Source: Bondarzewia mesenterica (lineage: Eukaryota > Basidiomycota > Agaricomycetes > Russulales > Bondarzewiaceae). Taken from it: 24,797 bases of DNA. This document shows positions 1-8,792 of the stretch, in pieces. The DNA is taken from positions 1 through 24,797 of the forward strand of contig SGPL01000489.1 in the NCBI GenBank assembly GCA_004802705.1, written 5' to 3'. Numbering within the stretch: the stretch's first letter is position 1; each line of letters begins with the position of its first letter. The notes beneath the pieces were generated by a model, which worked only from the letters and a program-made list of their open reading frames with translations, did not search any database and was not told where the DNA came from. The translations under genes were made by a program, and so were the position numbers.

Positions 1-974
1 AAGAAGCCCGCGGGGAAGCACTGACACTGACGTTCGCCCTCCGCCTCCCGCATCGTCCTCGGTGATGTGGGGGTCGACCTCGCCTCGCCCGCGTCCCTCT
101 GTCTTTCTTGTTCTCTTTGGTTGGATTGGGCGAGGATCGCGTTGGGGAGATGTTGCGGCACATACTGTATACTGTGCTGCGGTACTGTAGCGACAGTACT
201 TTTGGATGGGCAGGGTCGTTGTCGTCGTTTTTTTATATACCTTAAGTTCGTTCGATTATCGATAGACTATAGAGGTGCCGGGGAGGGTCATCGTGCATCG
301 CACGACACGCACGAGCACTGTACTCAAAAGCGTGACACACAGTCGCAGATTCGCATTTGAATATTGAGTTTTGACGTCGTCGTCGCGGGGACCAGTCCCA
401 AGCCCCTCCGAGCTGCAATAGCGCGAACAACCGGCCGGCCGTCCCATATATCGTCCCACCAGCATCGCAAGAGATCGCAAGGCACGTTCGAGGCATCGAC
501 CATCACGCATCACGATCCAATATCAATATTCAATGCATCGTCCACGACAACACATGTACATCCGCCAACAAAAAAAAAAAAAAAGAAACGGGCCGGACGC
601 CATCGTGATTCATCACACGCACCAACCCATCAATACACCTACAAGTTAACCCAACACATCGCATCCCCATCCCCATCCAACACATCCACATCCATTGCAT
701 NNAAAATATGTAGCATCTCTGGTAAGGAAAACACCACCCCATCGCTCCGGGGGACGCTCCAGCTGAGACGCGCTCCGATGATTCACTCTAGGACTACGCG
801 GTAGGCTCCTGCGCACCGTCGTGCGTATAAGCTAGCTAGCGCAGGGGGACAATAGTGCGAATCCGGAAATGAGTGAGGAAAAAAGTGGAAAAAGTGAAAG
901 GGCGAATTTATACGTGCGCAAGGTAAGGTCACGTGTGCCAGTCCATTTCCAAGGTTCGCAACTGACCGCCGCGC
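1..974. other. Gene-free left flank with simple repeats
   Basis: I see no supportable gene here. The open frames in this stretch are low-complexity, and their translations resemble no family I know. There is a 15-base A tract at 570-584 and a CATCC-type simple repeat at about 661-697, next to two ambiguous bases at 701-702. The first 24 bases could be read as the last codons of a gene entering from the left, but that is too short to support. The missing N-terminal part of the SNF8 homologue would be expected in about 700-970, but I could not find it in any frame. Confidence 0.5.
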
Positions 975-1463
975 CGCCACGCGTTCCCACACCTGTGCTT
1001 TCGCCCTCGAGCGGGGTCCGCGACGCAGTTGCTGTTGGACGGTGGGGGGGAGGGACTCGGGGACTCGGCCGAGCGACCTCCGCGTCGAGGTCGTCGACGT
1101 CTGCGTCAGCACGAGCTCGCGAGGCTCGTGAGCAAGCTGCGGGGCGTCGTNAGTCGTCACCGAGGAGCACGTCCTGAGGAGAGAGCGTGGTACGACGTCC
1201 TCGATTTTTGCCACGAGAGGAAGAGGGTCGGGAGTGTGGTGAAAGAGCTCGACGAGGCGTCTTGGCTCTGGCGCAGGAGCGTGGGGGGTCGAGTCGATGA
1301 GGATTTGCTCGTCCAGACACACGGATGGACGACAGAGCGTGCTCGAGCGACTCTACGGAATATGTTGCTGAGAGACGGAACATGTTGGTTGGACGAGCAG
1401 GACGGTCCTGATGGGACGGGGCGCTCGTATTGGATCCCTTTTGCTATGCGCTGGGACGAATAG
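975..1463 (+). pseudogene. SNF8: ESCRT-II subunit Vps22/SNF8 homologue, frame disrupted
   Basis: Vps22/SNF8 is the EAP30-type winged-helix subunit of ESCRT-II, which works on endosomal membranes to sort ubiquitinated cargo into multivesicular bodies. The C-terminus is clear: GWTTERARATLRNMLLRDG, then CWLDEQ and a final YWIPFAMRWDE, matching the second winged helix and the conserved end of the family. Earlier family blocks appear in order but in different frames: RHAF (975), GEGLGD, VEVVDVCVST (about 1085), ELARLVSKLRGV, VVTEEHVLR (1153), SVVKELDEA, LALAQERGG (1262), then RVDED. The frame therefore leaves the main frame and returns several times, and a few residues are missing between blocks. 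No intron boundaries explain these shifts. About 60 N-terminal residues were not found. An ambiguous base lies inside at 1151, so consensus error in GC-rich DNA is as possible as true gene decay. The family assignment is firm; the pseudogene status is not. Confidence 0.65.
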
Positions 1464-1978
1464 TCGAGGGATTGAGGTGAGTTGCCGCCTCATCCGCGGG
1501 ATTGGAAAATACTCAGTGCTGTTGCAGTTCGTTCTATTGTTGTACCATCTAGTGTAATTTTTGTATCTCAAACCAACCCGTACCGCAATGCAATTATGAC
1601 GATACCCCAGCTATACATTGTGCGACAAGATCAGCCACGTTGTCCAAGGGATTCAGGGTGTTGCAAGAGCCTTTACCGATGTACAGATGCTCCGTTTCGT
1701 GTCAAGCTTTCGGTGCTGATGACGTCTGCGCATGCAGAAATTGTTGCAGAAAGTCTTGTCCAACAACGCCTTCCCACGTAGTATCAGACCGCAAGTTTGG
1801 CAATGAAACTCTTTCCCTGTCAAGAGTCACCCAGGTGTAGTGCATGTCTGGTCCATATCATAATCATGCATGCATGCAACTACAAAAGCGCACATATGAA
1901 GCAGGTCAAGTATACCCGCATAGCTTTTGACCCCACACAACTGCCCTCATCACCACCACCAAAAAGATGCAAAGACAC
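1464..1978. other. Intergenic, convergent 3' flanks of SNF8 homologue and RPL20
   Basis: This stretch lies between the stop codon of the + strand SNF8 homologue and that of the - strand RPL20, so it should hold both 3' UTRs. The short open frames here have no recognisable content. I see no RNA gene or strong repeat. Confidence 0.5.
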
Positions 1979-2804
1979 TTAGAAAGTGACGGGACGGTGC
2001 GCGACGAAGGTCGAACGGGCCTTGAAGACGCGGTGGGGGAGAGGGAACCTGAGGCCGGGCTGGAGGAGCTGCTTGATGTACGGCCGGCGGATGTCGTCGG
2101 ACTTCTCAATCTCAACAACACGGAGGATCTGCATTGAACATGTCAGTATAGTTCACATAGAGAGCAGCCCATCGTGGGTGCTTGAAAAAAGGTGAAAGTT
2201 GCGCACGTGGATAGACCGGAAGCGAGCACGGTGGCGAGCAGCCATGTCCTGGTAGAGAGCTTTGACGGCGTCGGCACGGGTGAGCTCACGGAACTCCTTG
2301 TACATGTTGTGCGTGCCCGAGCGCGAGTCGTAACGGATCCAGATACCGAAATTCTTCACCTTGAGAGGCTTCTTCTCATGGATCTAGACGGAATAAAAAA
2401 ACCCAAGAAACCCGCAAAGATGGGAACCCGAAAAGGGTTGGGTAGATATGGGGTCAGCTCCCATCCGCCTGCCTCTTGAGGGCTGCAAGGGATAACATAT
2501 GAAGATACTGACAACGTTGACGCCAATGATCTCGCCATTGGCTTTCTTAACCTTCTTCAATTTTCTATCCCGTGCATCAGTAATCATCCAAGTACACGGG
2601 GATCGCAGATAATTCGAGGAAGGACGCCAGGTGGGGGAAAGAATGGAGGAACTGTGGGGATAGCACGCACCTCAGGAAGTACCAGAAGCGCGACTTGGCA
2701 ACGACCTCGTTAGGCGCAAAAATGCGCATACGATAGATCTTGGGAGTCGGCTCGGACTCGGTAGGGAGATGGCGACCGACGACTTGATATTCAGTGAGGC
2801 CCAT
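1979..2804 (-). CDS. RPL20: 60S ribosomal protein L20 (eL20/L18a)
   Basis: This is a structural protein of the large cytosolic ribosomal subunit. Four coding exons on the minus strand join to 170 residues, the usual length: 2671-2804, 2513-2564, 2207-2383 and 1979-2128, with introns of 106, 129 and 78 nt. The family signature is continuous across the joins: [19 protein letters not shown] at the start, [49 protein letters not shown], then [18 protein letters not shown], ending [16 protein letters not shown]. Donors are GTGCGT, GTCAGT and GTGCGC; acceptors are TAG, TAG and CAG. The ATG at 2802-2804 is preceded directly by a CAG acceptor, and no upstream ATG is in frame, so I take this as the start with an intron in the 5' UTR. 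All frames are intact. The identification is essentially certain; exon edges are inferred from homology and splice consensus. Confidence 0.97.
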
Positions 2805-2948
2805 CTGGGAGAAACAAGTAAACGAATCAGGTCAACATGACATCCACATTGGCCAGACGTAATCCATCCTGCACAACGACAATCCCATGGATCACGGTTC
2901 GCACAAAGGGTGGTAAAGCACGTCCGTGCATAAATGAATAAGACTTAC
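2805..2948 (-). other. Probable 5' UTR intron of RPL20
   Basis: On the minus strand a good GTAAGT donor (complement of 2943-2948) and a pyrimidine-rich CAG acceptor (complement of 2805-2807) enclose 144 nt that end at the A of the RPL20 start codon. The exon upstream, from 2949 rightwards, contains no ATG near the junction, so it should be untranslated leader. Leader introns are common in ribosomal protein genes. Confidence 0.6.
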
Positions 2949-3136
2949 TGTCGTTTCTGGCGAGGTTCTTGAGGTGTTGACGATGTCGACGACGATGAGC
3001 CCGAGGGATTGTGTCGATATATTTGGCTCTATTGTGGCGCTGGCGAATGCCTTGACGGAGTTTCAAATTTCCTGATGATAGGCGCGCCAAAAGTCAAGTT
3101 GACTCGTTGCTCAAGTTCCCCTCAGTTCTTGGTTCT

Positions 3137-3174
3137 TAACTTCAAAAGCGCCTCTGACTTGAAGTTAGAGGCGC
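3137..3174. repeat. Two overlapping inverted repeats between CSN5 and RPL20
   Basis: Arm pair A is taacttcaa (3137-3145) with ttgaagtta (3159-3167), a perfect 9-bp match. Arm pair B is gcgcctct (3148-3155) with agaggcgc (3167-3174), a perfect 8-bp match. The 3' arm of A lies in the loop of B, so the two stems compete. They lie between the stop codon of CSN5 (3304) and the leader of RPL20, both on the minus strand, so they may fall in the CSN5 3' UTR or the RPL20 promoter. Confidence 0.6.
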
Positions 3175-3303
3175 ATCCGCATAATTCTCGAGTACAATAA
3201 ACATCATTTGACTTCTATGTGATACACTTGGAGAGATTGCAGGATAACGTACGACAGTAAGCACAGTAGTATGGAAGAGTAGAAATATGAAATACGAAAG
3301 GAC

Positions 3304-4862
3304 TCAAACCATCGCCATCGTCGAATCGACCACTTCCTCGACTTGGGTCGAAACTTGCACTCGTGGTTGGCCTGGCCGACTCGAAAATATAACATCTTTA
3401 ATGATCTGCGCAATGAGGCCATGTTGCGCTTCGGCCGCAATCTTTGTGCTATGGAGAACGAAGTCAGTAAAAATCAAACGTTACTGCGTCTCACACGAAA
3501 ATGACAAACCTATCTTGAATACCCCCTGAAAGTGCATTTCCATCTTCTTTCTTTTCGTTATTCTAAGAATGTGTAGATCGGCAGTCAAGGGGGATTTAGG
3601 GAGCCTGGAGATATGGTTGCAGAACTAACCTTAAGGGACGATGCTTTGCTTTCATCTTTACCTGTTGGTACAACGGCCTTGGTGTGAGGCACATTGGTCG
3701 CCGCCTTTGCCAGCTTCTGATGCAGATCTGCCAGCTGTGATGCTGCGTATGCGCGATTCTATAGGTGAACAGGTGTTGAATATTCAGAATAAGTTTCACA
3801 ATCAAGGATACTTACGGATATCAGCGGGCTTTGGCTGAGTGTATTCACCCAATACTTGTTCCACAACAACCCCAACAATTCCGTATCCAAACTTGATTTG
3901 AATATCTGCACATCCAGCGGATAGTACTGGTTCGCGTGCACACCGAAATCCTCGATCTTGCTCAGTGGAATACTTTGATACTCCGATGCAGACGCATCAG
4001 GCGGTGTGTAGTTCTCTGGAAAAGTGCGGAAGGCGCCGATGTCGACACGTCCAGCAGAAATTGTGCGGTTCGGGTCGATCTGACAAGGATGAGCGTGTGA
4101 AAAATGGGTACGCAGACATGTCGGAAAAGATAACGTACGACAACTGCGACAAATGGATCTTGAAACTTTTGGTTGTTCAATTGTGTGTCGACGTCTATGC
4201 CTGACAACCAACAACCATATCCAGGATGTGAATGGTACCATCCGATCGCGTGCTCTAATCTCTTAGCCTGACGCCACCCCAACGCGGTCAGAGAAATGTC
4301 CCAGCAACAGATCTGACCCGACAAATCGAGCCAGAAGCATCGAGGAGTGATGCTCACCTTCTCGCTTTCTGAGATATATTGCACCATGTACTCGTTCGCC
4401 TCGTTGGCGGCATTGACTCGCGTCTCAGTCCCTTGAACGGGTAGGGCGAATGAATCCACAACGACAAGCGAGTCGCCCATCACTTTGCCCTGCATCATCC
4501 CCATAACTTCGTGTGGTACGCCTGATCGTGCATGGATGACCTGCCGAAGGTAGAGACGCGCCGGTTAGCATTCGCCACACAAATATATACTTCTGCAGAC
4601 GCACCATTTTGATCAATGCAACGGCAGAGATCTTGCATGACTTAAAGTAATGTGGACTACCTCACGAAATGATAAACCCTGCATTTGAGCTCAAGCATCT
4701 TCTTGCATATGGAGTCTAGCCACTCAACTCGTTGGCCCAAGGAGCCTCCTGATTGATTTGTCTGTTCGCCACGACATCAAATGCGTAGATCTGATCCTGA
4801 GGAGATATTTCTTGGATTTCGTTTGCAAGTGAGAACGTCTTCAAGGCAGTATCTGACGACAT
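3304..4862 (-). CDS. CSN5: COP9 signalosome subunit 5 (JAMM metallopeptidase)
   Basis: CSN5 is the catalytic subunit of the COP9 signalosome and removes Nedd8 from cullins. Eight minus-strand exons join in frame to 362 residues, normal for the family: 4729-4862, 4605-4656, 4358-4540, 4139-4267, 3816-4079, 3630-3758, 3510-3562 and 3304-3448; introns are 57-90 nt. The MPN+/JAMM site is complete: E73 in [10 protein letters not shown], then H135 and H137 in [17 protein letters not shown] with S145 and D148. The N-terminus [14 protein letters not shown] and the block [19 protein letters not shown] are typical of CSN5 and not of Rpn11. The C-terminal helical part has [17 protein letters not shown] and ends [20 protein letters not shown]...DSTMAMV. 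The ATG at 4860-4862 gives the conserved start. All splice sites are GT-AG. No damage is seen, so active deneddylase is expected. Confidence 0.97.
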
Positions 4863-4925
4863 TGTCGCGATATTGACAACTTGTAGATACAGATGTGAAT
4901 GGAGTGTCGAGGAACCGAGCAGAAG

Positions 4926-4931
4926 CACGTG
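4926..4931. promoter_or_regulatory. CACGTG E-box upstream of CSN5
   Basis: A perfect CACGTG palindrome lies about 64 bp upstream of the CSN5 start codon. This is the core bound by bHLH factors in fungi. A six-base match can occur by chance, so this is a position-based suggestion only. Confidence 0.2.
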
Positions 4932-5204
4932 CCGCAATACCTCGGAGACGGCGGAGCCTGGCCGAACTTAGCCTCGAAGCTTGGACCACAATGTCGACGT
5001 GCGTACACGCCTTTTTTACGACGTACATGGTCGCTTGCGATGAATACCGCCTGAAGTCCAGCCTGGTGCGATGCATTGTTTTCTTTACCTTTTCTTACAA
5101 CTGCTCATGTAGTTGTTTGAAAATAAACGCAGATTGACGCGCTCTGACGATAGGTGTACCAAGTATTGCGTGTCCTGATCCCGCCGATGGTCGTATGTTA
5201 CCAG

Positions 5205-5693
5205 CTAATTCCTGTGCAAGACAGTTGCAAGACTCGACTCAAGGATTTCGCTCGGAGGTAAATACAGTAAGCCCAGTGATGATGAACGATCTTGATCTTC
5301 GTACGACTCGGATTCTGATCTATTATGCTCTGCAGGCTCTTGCCCATCCAAATCGATGCGAGCGATGCTCTTCTCAAGGCTTTTTTTTACGCAGGGTAAC
5401 GATGCCGACACAGCCCGCTGAACTTGTATCTGGGATCCGAGGTCTGCGAGCTGCGATACAAGGAAGCGGTCATGACGCGACTCGAGAGATCGCGTCATGC
5501 TCTTCCTTCCGCGCGCGATGCGTTTCATGAGGGTACTAGTTGCTCTCAGGATATTCAAGCGGTGTGTAACTATTGTGCGTTGGGTTTCTTGACTCAGAAG
5601 ACTCGGATCACCTTTGATGTCGCAGTGCGCTACACTACGCTTCTGCTTCCTTGCCTCGCCGTTGTGCATGGCGGCTCTATCTTTCTCTGCCAT
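5205..5693 (-). CDS. Doubtful ORF, 162 residues, unknown
   Basis: An uninterrupted frame with a true ATG start (MAEKDRAAMHNGEARKQ) lies upstream of CSN5 on the same strand. The product is hydrophilic and rich in Arg, Ser, Glu and Leu, with a middle part that could form a coiled coil (SQLADLGSQIQVQRAV) and an acidic, Ser-rich stretch after it. I do not recognise any family. A possible GTAAAA...CTGCAG intron inside would leave another open frame. A strong inverted repeat (5461-5507) falls within the frame, and the plus strand is also open here over shorter lengths; both count against a real gene. Confidence 0.3.
   Translation of the reverse strand: MAEKDRAAMHNGEARKQKRSVAHCDIKGDPSLLSQETQRTIVTHRLNILRATSTLMKRIARGRKSMTRSLESRHDRFLVSQLADLGSQIQVQRAVSASLPCVKKSLEKSIARIDLDGQEPAEHNRSESESYEDQDRSSSLGLLYLPPSEILESSLATVLHRN
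5461..5507. repeat. Strong inverted repeat, 10-bp perfect core
   Basis: catgacgcga (5471-5480) and tcgcgtcatg (5490-5499) are perfect inverted copies around a 9-nt spacer. Outside them aggaag (5461-5466) and cttcct (5502-5507) also pair across a small internal loop, giving 16 paired positions. No known element is attached to it. Confidence 0.7.
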
Positions 5694-8600
5694 TTGTTTA
5701 TTGACTTTGGCATCGTCCTAGACACCTAAGTCACCTCCCACTATCAAATGTGACTGGCATCACGCGAAGGGGGGTCAGTTACCCTGCATGCGTGCTCAAA
5801 GCCGCGCAGTAGCAACGACGTGCCGGACTCTTATCAGGCAACTTCTTAGCCATCATCGAGGTGACGCCGTCAACGCGAGACGGTCACCTTCTCTTGCTGG
5901 GCCTGAATGAGAGTCGTCTGGTATGGAGCCCGGCGCGCTTGCAGCGCGCTTGAGCTGGACCCGGAGATGCTATCCAAATTGGGGGTTGAGTCATCTATAT
6001 CCTATCTTTTGCCGACGTTTACTCGGAGAAGGCAATTCAGCACCAGCAGCACACCGGTAATTCTGGCAACGGCTCGGTGGTTGCGTCGCGTCTTTCTCAT
6101 GCTTTTACCGCGCGGAGCGGAGGTATCCTGGTTTGAAGTCAAGTCACCCACGGACACCTCAGCGCTCGGCTACTCAGACGCAAGGACTACATGTTTTTCT
6201 TTTTTTCGAATCACATTGAGAGCTGGCGCTCTCCGAGCCTTCTTCAGTCGTGTGTATCCCAATGGGGTCCACGTCGGGTTGTGCCATACTTTTCCGTGCT
6301 TTCTTTTCAGCCTCTCTAGGTCATTTGTGAGTCTCGCGTTGTCGGCGTTTCTCAGGGATGTACAGCTCTTCTCGCGCTCTCATGTGACAAAAAAAAATCA
6401 ATATCTATGATTGGGGAAAGGCCGATTGAAGGCGGCGTGCTTCCGTTTCCTGCTATGCTCCCTGCTCAGGATTGCTGGCTTCAATCCCAGTGGGATTTAT
6501 TTGGTTGTGAAGAGGCCACTGCCCTCCATTGGTGATGGGTGGATTGTCTTGCTCACCACTGAATTCATTTTGCAAGGGATTTCAAGTCTAGCCAGTCTTT
6601 GGGTAGCAAAAAGGGAAATCGGTGCTGGGTGGATGGTGAAGTTTGACTGAGATTTCGTATATCTTACGATTTCTTCTCATAGGTGCTCTGCTCAGGAAGC
6701 TGGTGTCAGTCCAGAATAGGCTGTGAGTGGAGGGCCGGTAAATAGATGGATTCTGATCGCACGCCCTGTATGTTGCTCCGACCTCGGGGACGTGTCATAC
6801 TTCACTTCACCTGGGCCTTGCGCTTCCGATTCTGGCATGTGCCAGACATCTGTCACCCCTCGTGTTTGCTTCCAAGTGAGCCCACGAGGCAGTCTAGGGT
6901 GTGTTGAAGAGGTAAGGATCCTGAAAAAAAAAATTACTCGGTCTGGATTTTGAGAAGGCCTGAATCGGGGTGCCATTAGGGTACCATGGACGTGCTTTCG
7001 ACTAAGTTGTGCCGATAATTGGCCTCCAACTATACGCGAATCACAGATGGTATCGAGATTGAGGATGATGAATGGCTGGCTGACCTTGTTCCTCACAGGA
7101 ATACCAGAGAGATTGAGGCTCTGATGACGACCCGTCGTTAACTTCGCTCAGGCCGCCGTACATATGCATCCATATGGATCGAAAACGGTGTGCACTGGTT
7201 GTACATTCTCCGTGCTAGCGCATGAATGACTTGCAATCCGTCTAGGATGTCCACATCCAGCGTTGTTGGAATTTACTTCCCTTCGTCTTCCTGTGGTCCT
7301 CACTCATAGACCAGTCCTAATAAGTGGCGATGACCGGCGTTAGGGTCACGACACGATCGAAGTCTGCCATGGCGGAGATCGGCAAGAGTCGAGTGAATGC
7401 GGATGTATATCTATCCATTCATTTTTGTGCAGGAAACGAATGTTCGAGAGTAAGGACAGCTGCATATGTGTGAACGCTGATTTATCCGGTAGAGTCGCTT
7501 GAAGTCGCCATGGCCAGCCGGCCATTCATATCGAACAAACATGCGGTCTTGGGGGTGATGCACTCATTTCTTATGCCTATCTTTCCGATGTCTATTAGAT
7601 ATAGACGCTTCTGCCGCGGTATTCCAATGGCGGCTCTGTCATTTGACTCTCATCTTGTCTGGCTTTGATTGAGTATTGTGTATCCAGATTGGTCCCGCTC
7701 AGCACGCCGGTATTACCCATGCTGAGCCCTATGGGTGTGTCTCAAATACTGGGTGCTAGATGATATCCTGAGAGAGACTTACTTGGATATAGAGTCGACA
7801 TTATTGACTGGGCGCTCTGTGTTCGGCCGGTCCAACGGTCCACCTCGAGGCATACATCGTCATGCATACAAGCTCCTTGATTCTAACGTGACGATCGCCA
7901 GGCTCTCCATGACGGCCAGTATTCGATATCGACCGCCACTTCCTGATTTCGGCGATATTGAATCTCCCTGATTTTGACGTGATGATCGTTTCTACTGTGA
8001 TTGTAAGGCTCCGAAATCGACTGCCCGTGCCCGTGCCAATGGCTTGCCATCGACCGTCTATTCCAGACTAACGATGCAATATGGGCGCGCATTGAATGAA
8101 AACAGCCGTAAGTCCACAGCAGATAAGCAGGGATGGCGCTGTTCAACCAGAATTTTTTGGCGGCTTCTCTCGAAGGCTTTCCAAAATCATTNCGCGTCCG
8201 AAGCTCATAAATCCAGATGTAAATATGTACTCTCTGAGATCGTCGTCGGACGTCGTCGGTGCCTGTTCACAACATCAATGATTTTTTTTTCTCAGTACAC
8301 GCTCATCTTTAACGGTAGTACCGCATCATGCCTTTAAATAAGCTGGCCATTTCGAAGCGGTCCACAATTTGTCGTCATTTCTCGCGTCCTGCTTTATCCG
8401 AAACACTTTCAAGTCCAGTTCCATTTACTCTGGGGCAATCATCTGTGATCATAGCATTTCACGGCACGGGCTCGAGTTTTCTGCAGAAAGAATCCAAGGA
8501 CTGACGGAAAGGTCATCAATCCATAGCAATCCATCCAAGTAATCCAAGTAGTCCGGGATCCCCCACAAAGACGTCTTTGGGACTCGGGAGTGAATGTGAA

Positions 8601-8790
8601 CATCAGACCGTGCCTCATGACACCATCAACCTCAACAGCCGAACTTCAAACCGGTCCGGTGTGCTCCTACGGAACACGGGCGTCCACCCACTCCAACCTA
8701 TGCGGGGCCTTGCGGGCGATTGTAAGGTCAAGCATTGTTTGCGGCGAAGGCTTGCCAATCGCCTCCAACACGAGCTTCATGGAATGAAGC
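5694..8790. other. Gene-poor region, about 3.1 kb
   Basis: No recognisable gene, RNA gene or intact transposon is seen on either strand. The longest frame (5907-6410, +) opens with an ATG and gives 167 residues rich in Arg, Ser and Phe with no family features, and I regard it as chance. Small structures are an inverted repeat at 5859-5889, an 11-nt-spaced direct repeat of gcgcgcttg at 5933-5952, a hairpin at 7697-7727 (8-bp arms gctcagca/tgctgagc), a 12-bp palindrome at 7168-7179, diverged duplicates at 7878-7934 and 7968-8026, and short AATCCA/TCCAAGTA repeats at 8518-8550. One ambiguous base is at 8192. The region could be an old, decayed mobile element, but no terminal repeats or transposase motifs were found. 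Confidence 0.45.
5859..5889. repeat. Inverted repeat with 2-nt bulge
   Basis: aggtgac (5859-5865) and cgt (5868-5870) pair with acg (5880-5882) and gtcacct (5883-5889) around a 9-nt loop. The two unpaired bases gc at 5866-5867 form a bulge. It lies in the gene-poor region. Confidence 0.55.
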
Positions 8791-8792
8791 TC
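8772..8792. repeat. Perfect 9-bp hairpin at the F-box gene stop
   Basis: gagcttcat (8772-8780), gga, atgaagctc (8784-8792) form a perfect inverted repeat with a 3-nt loop. It overlaps the stop codon (complement of 8791-8793) of the frameshifted F-box frame, so in the mRNA a tight stem-loop would start at the stop. Confidence 0.65.

Noticed and set aside
1..24. Possible last codons of a gene entering from the left (reading K-K-P-A-G-K-H-stop)
   Set aside because: Only seven codons are visible and nothing identifies the frame.
364..804. 146-residue + frame spanning the poly-A and CATCC repeats
   Set aside because: No true ATG start, low-complexity translation, and ambiguous bases inside; best explained as chance.
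2827..3090. Basic 87-residue minus frame just upstream of RPL20
   Set aside because: Starts at TTG, crosses the proposed leader intron and does not match any ribosomal protein; treated as 5' UTR and promoter.
5907..6410. 167-residue + frame in the gene-poor region
   Set aside because: Has an ATG but the composition (Arg, Ser, Phe) and lack of any motif look like chance; a direct repeat lies at its start.
6463..6720. Two similar words (tgctcagga..gctgg..tca.tcc) 220 bp apart, and a tRNA-like ttcaatccc word
   Set aside because: The repeat is short and diverged, and no cloverleaf could be built around the tRNA-like word.
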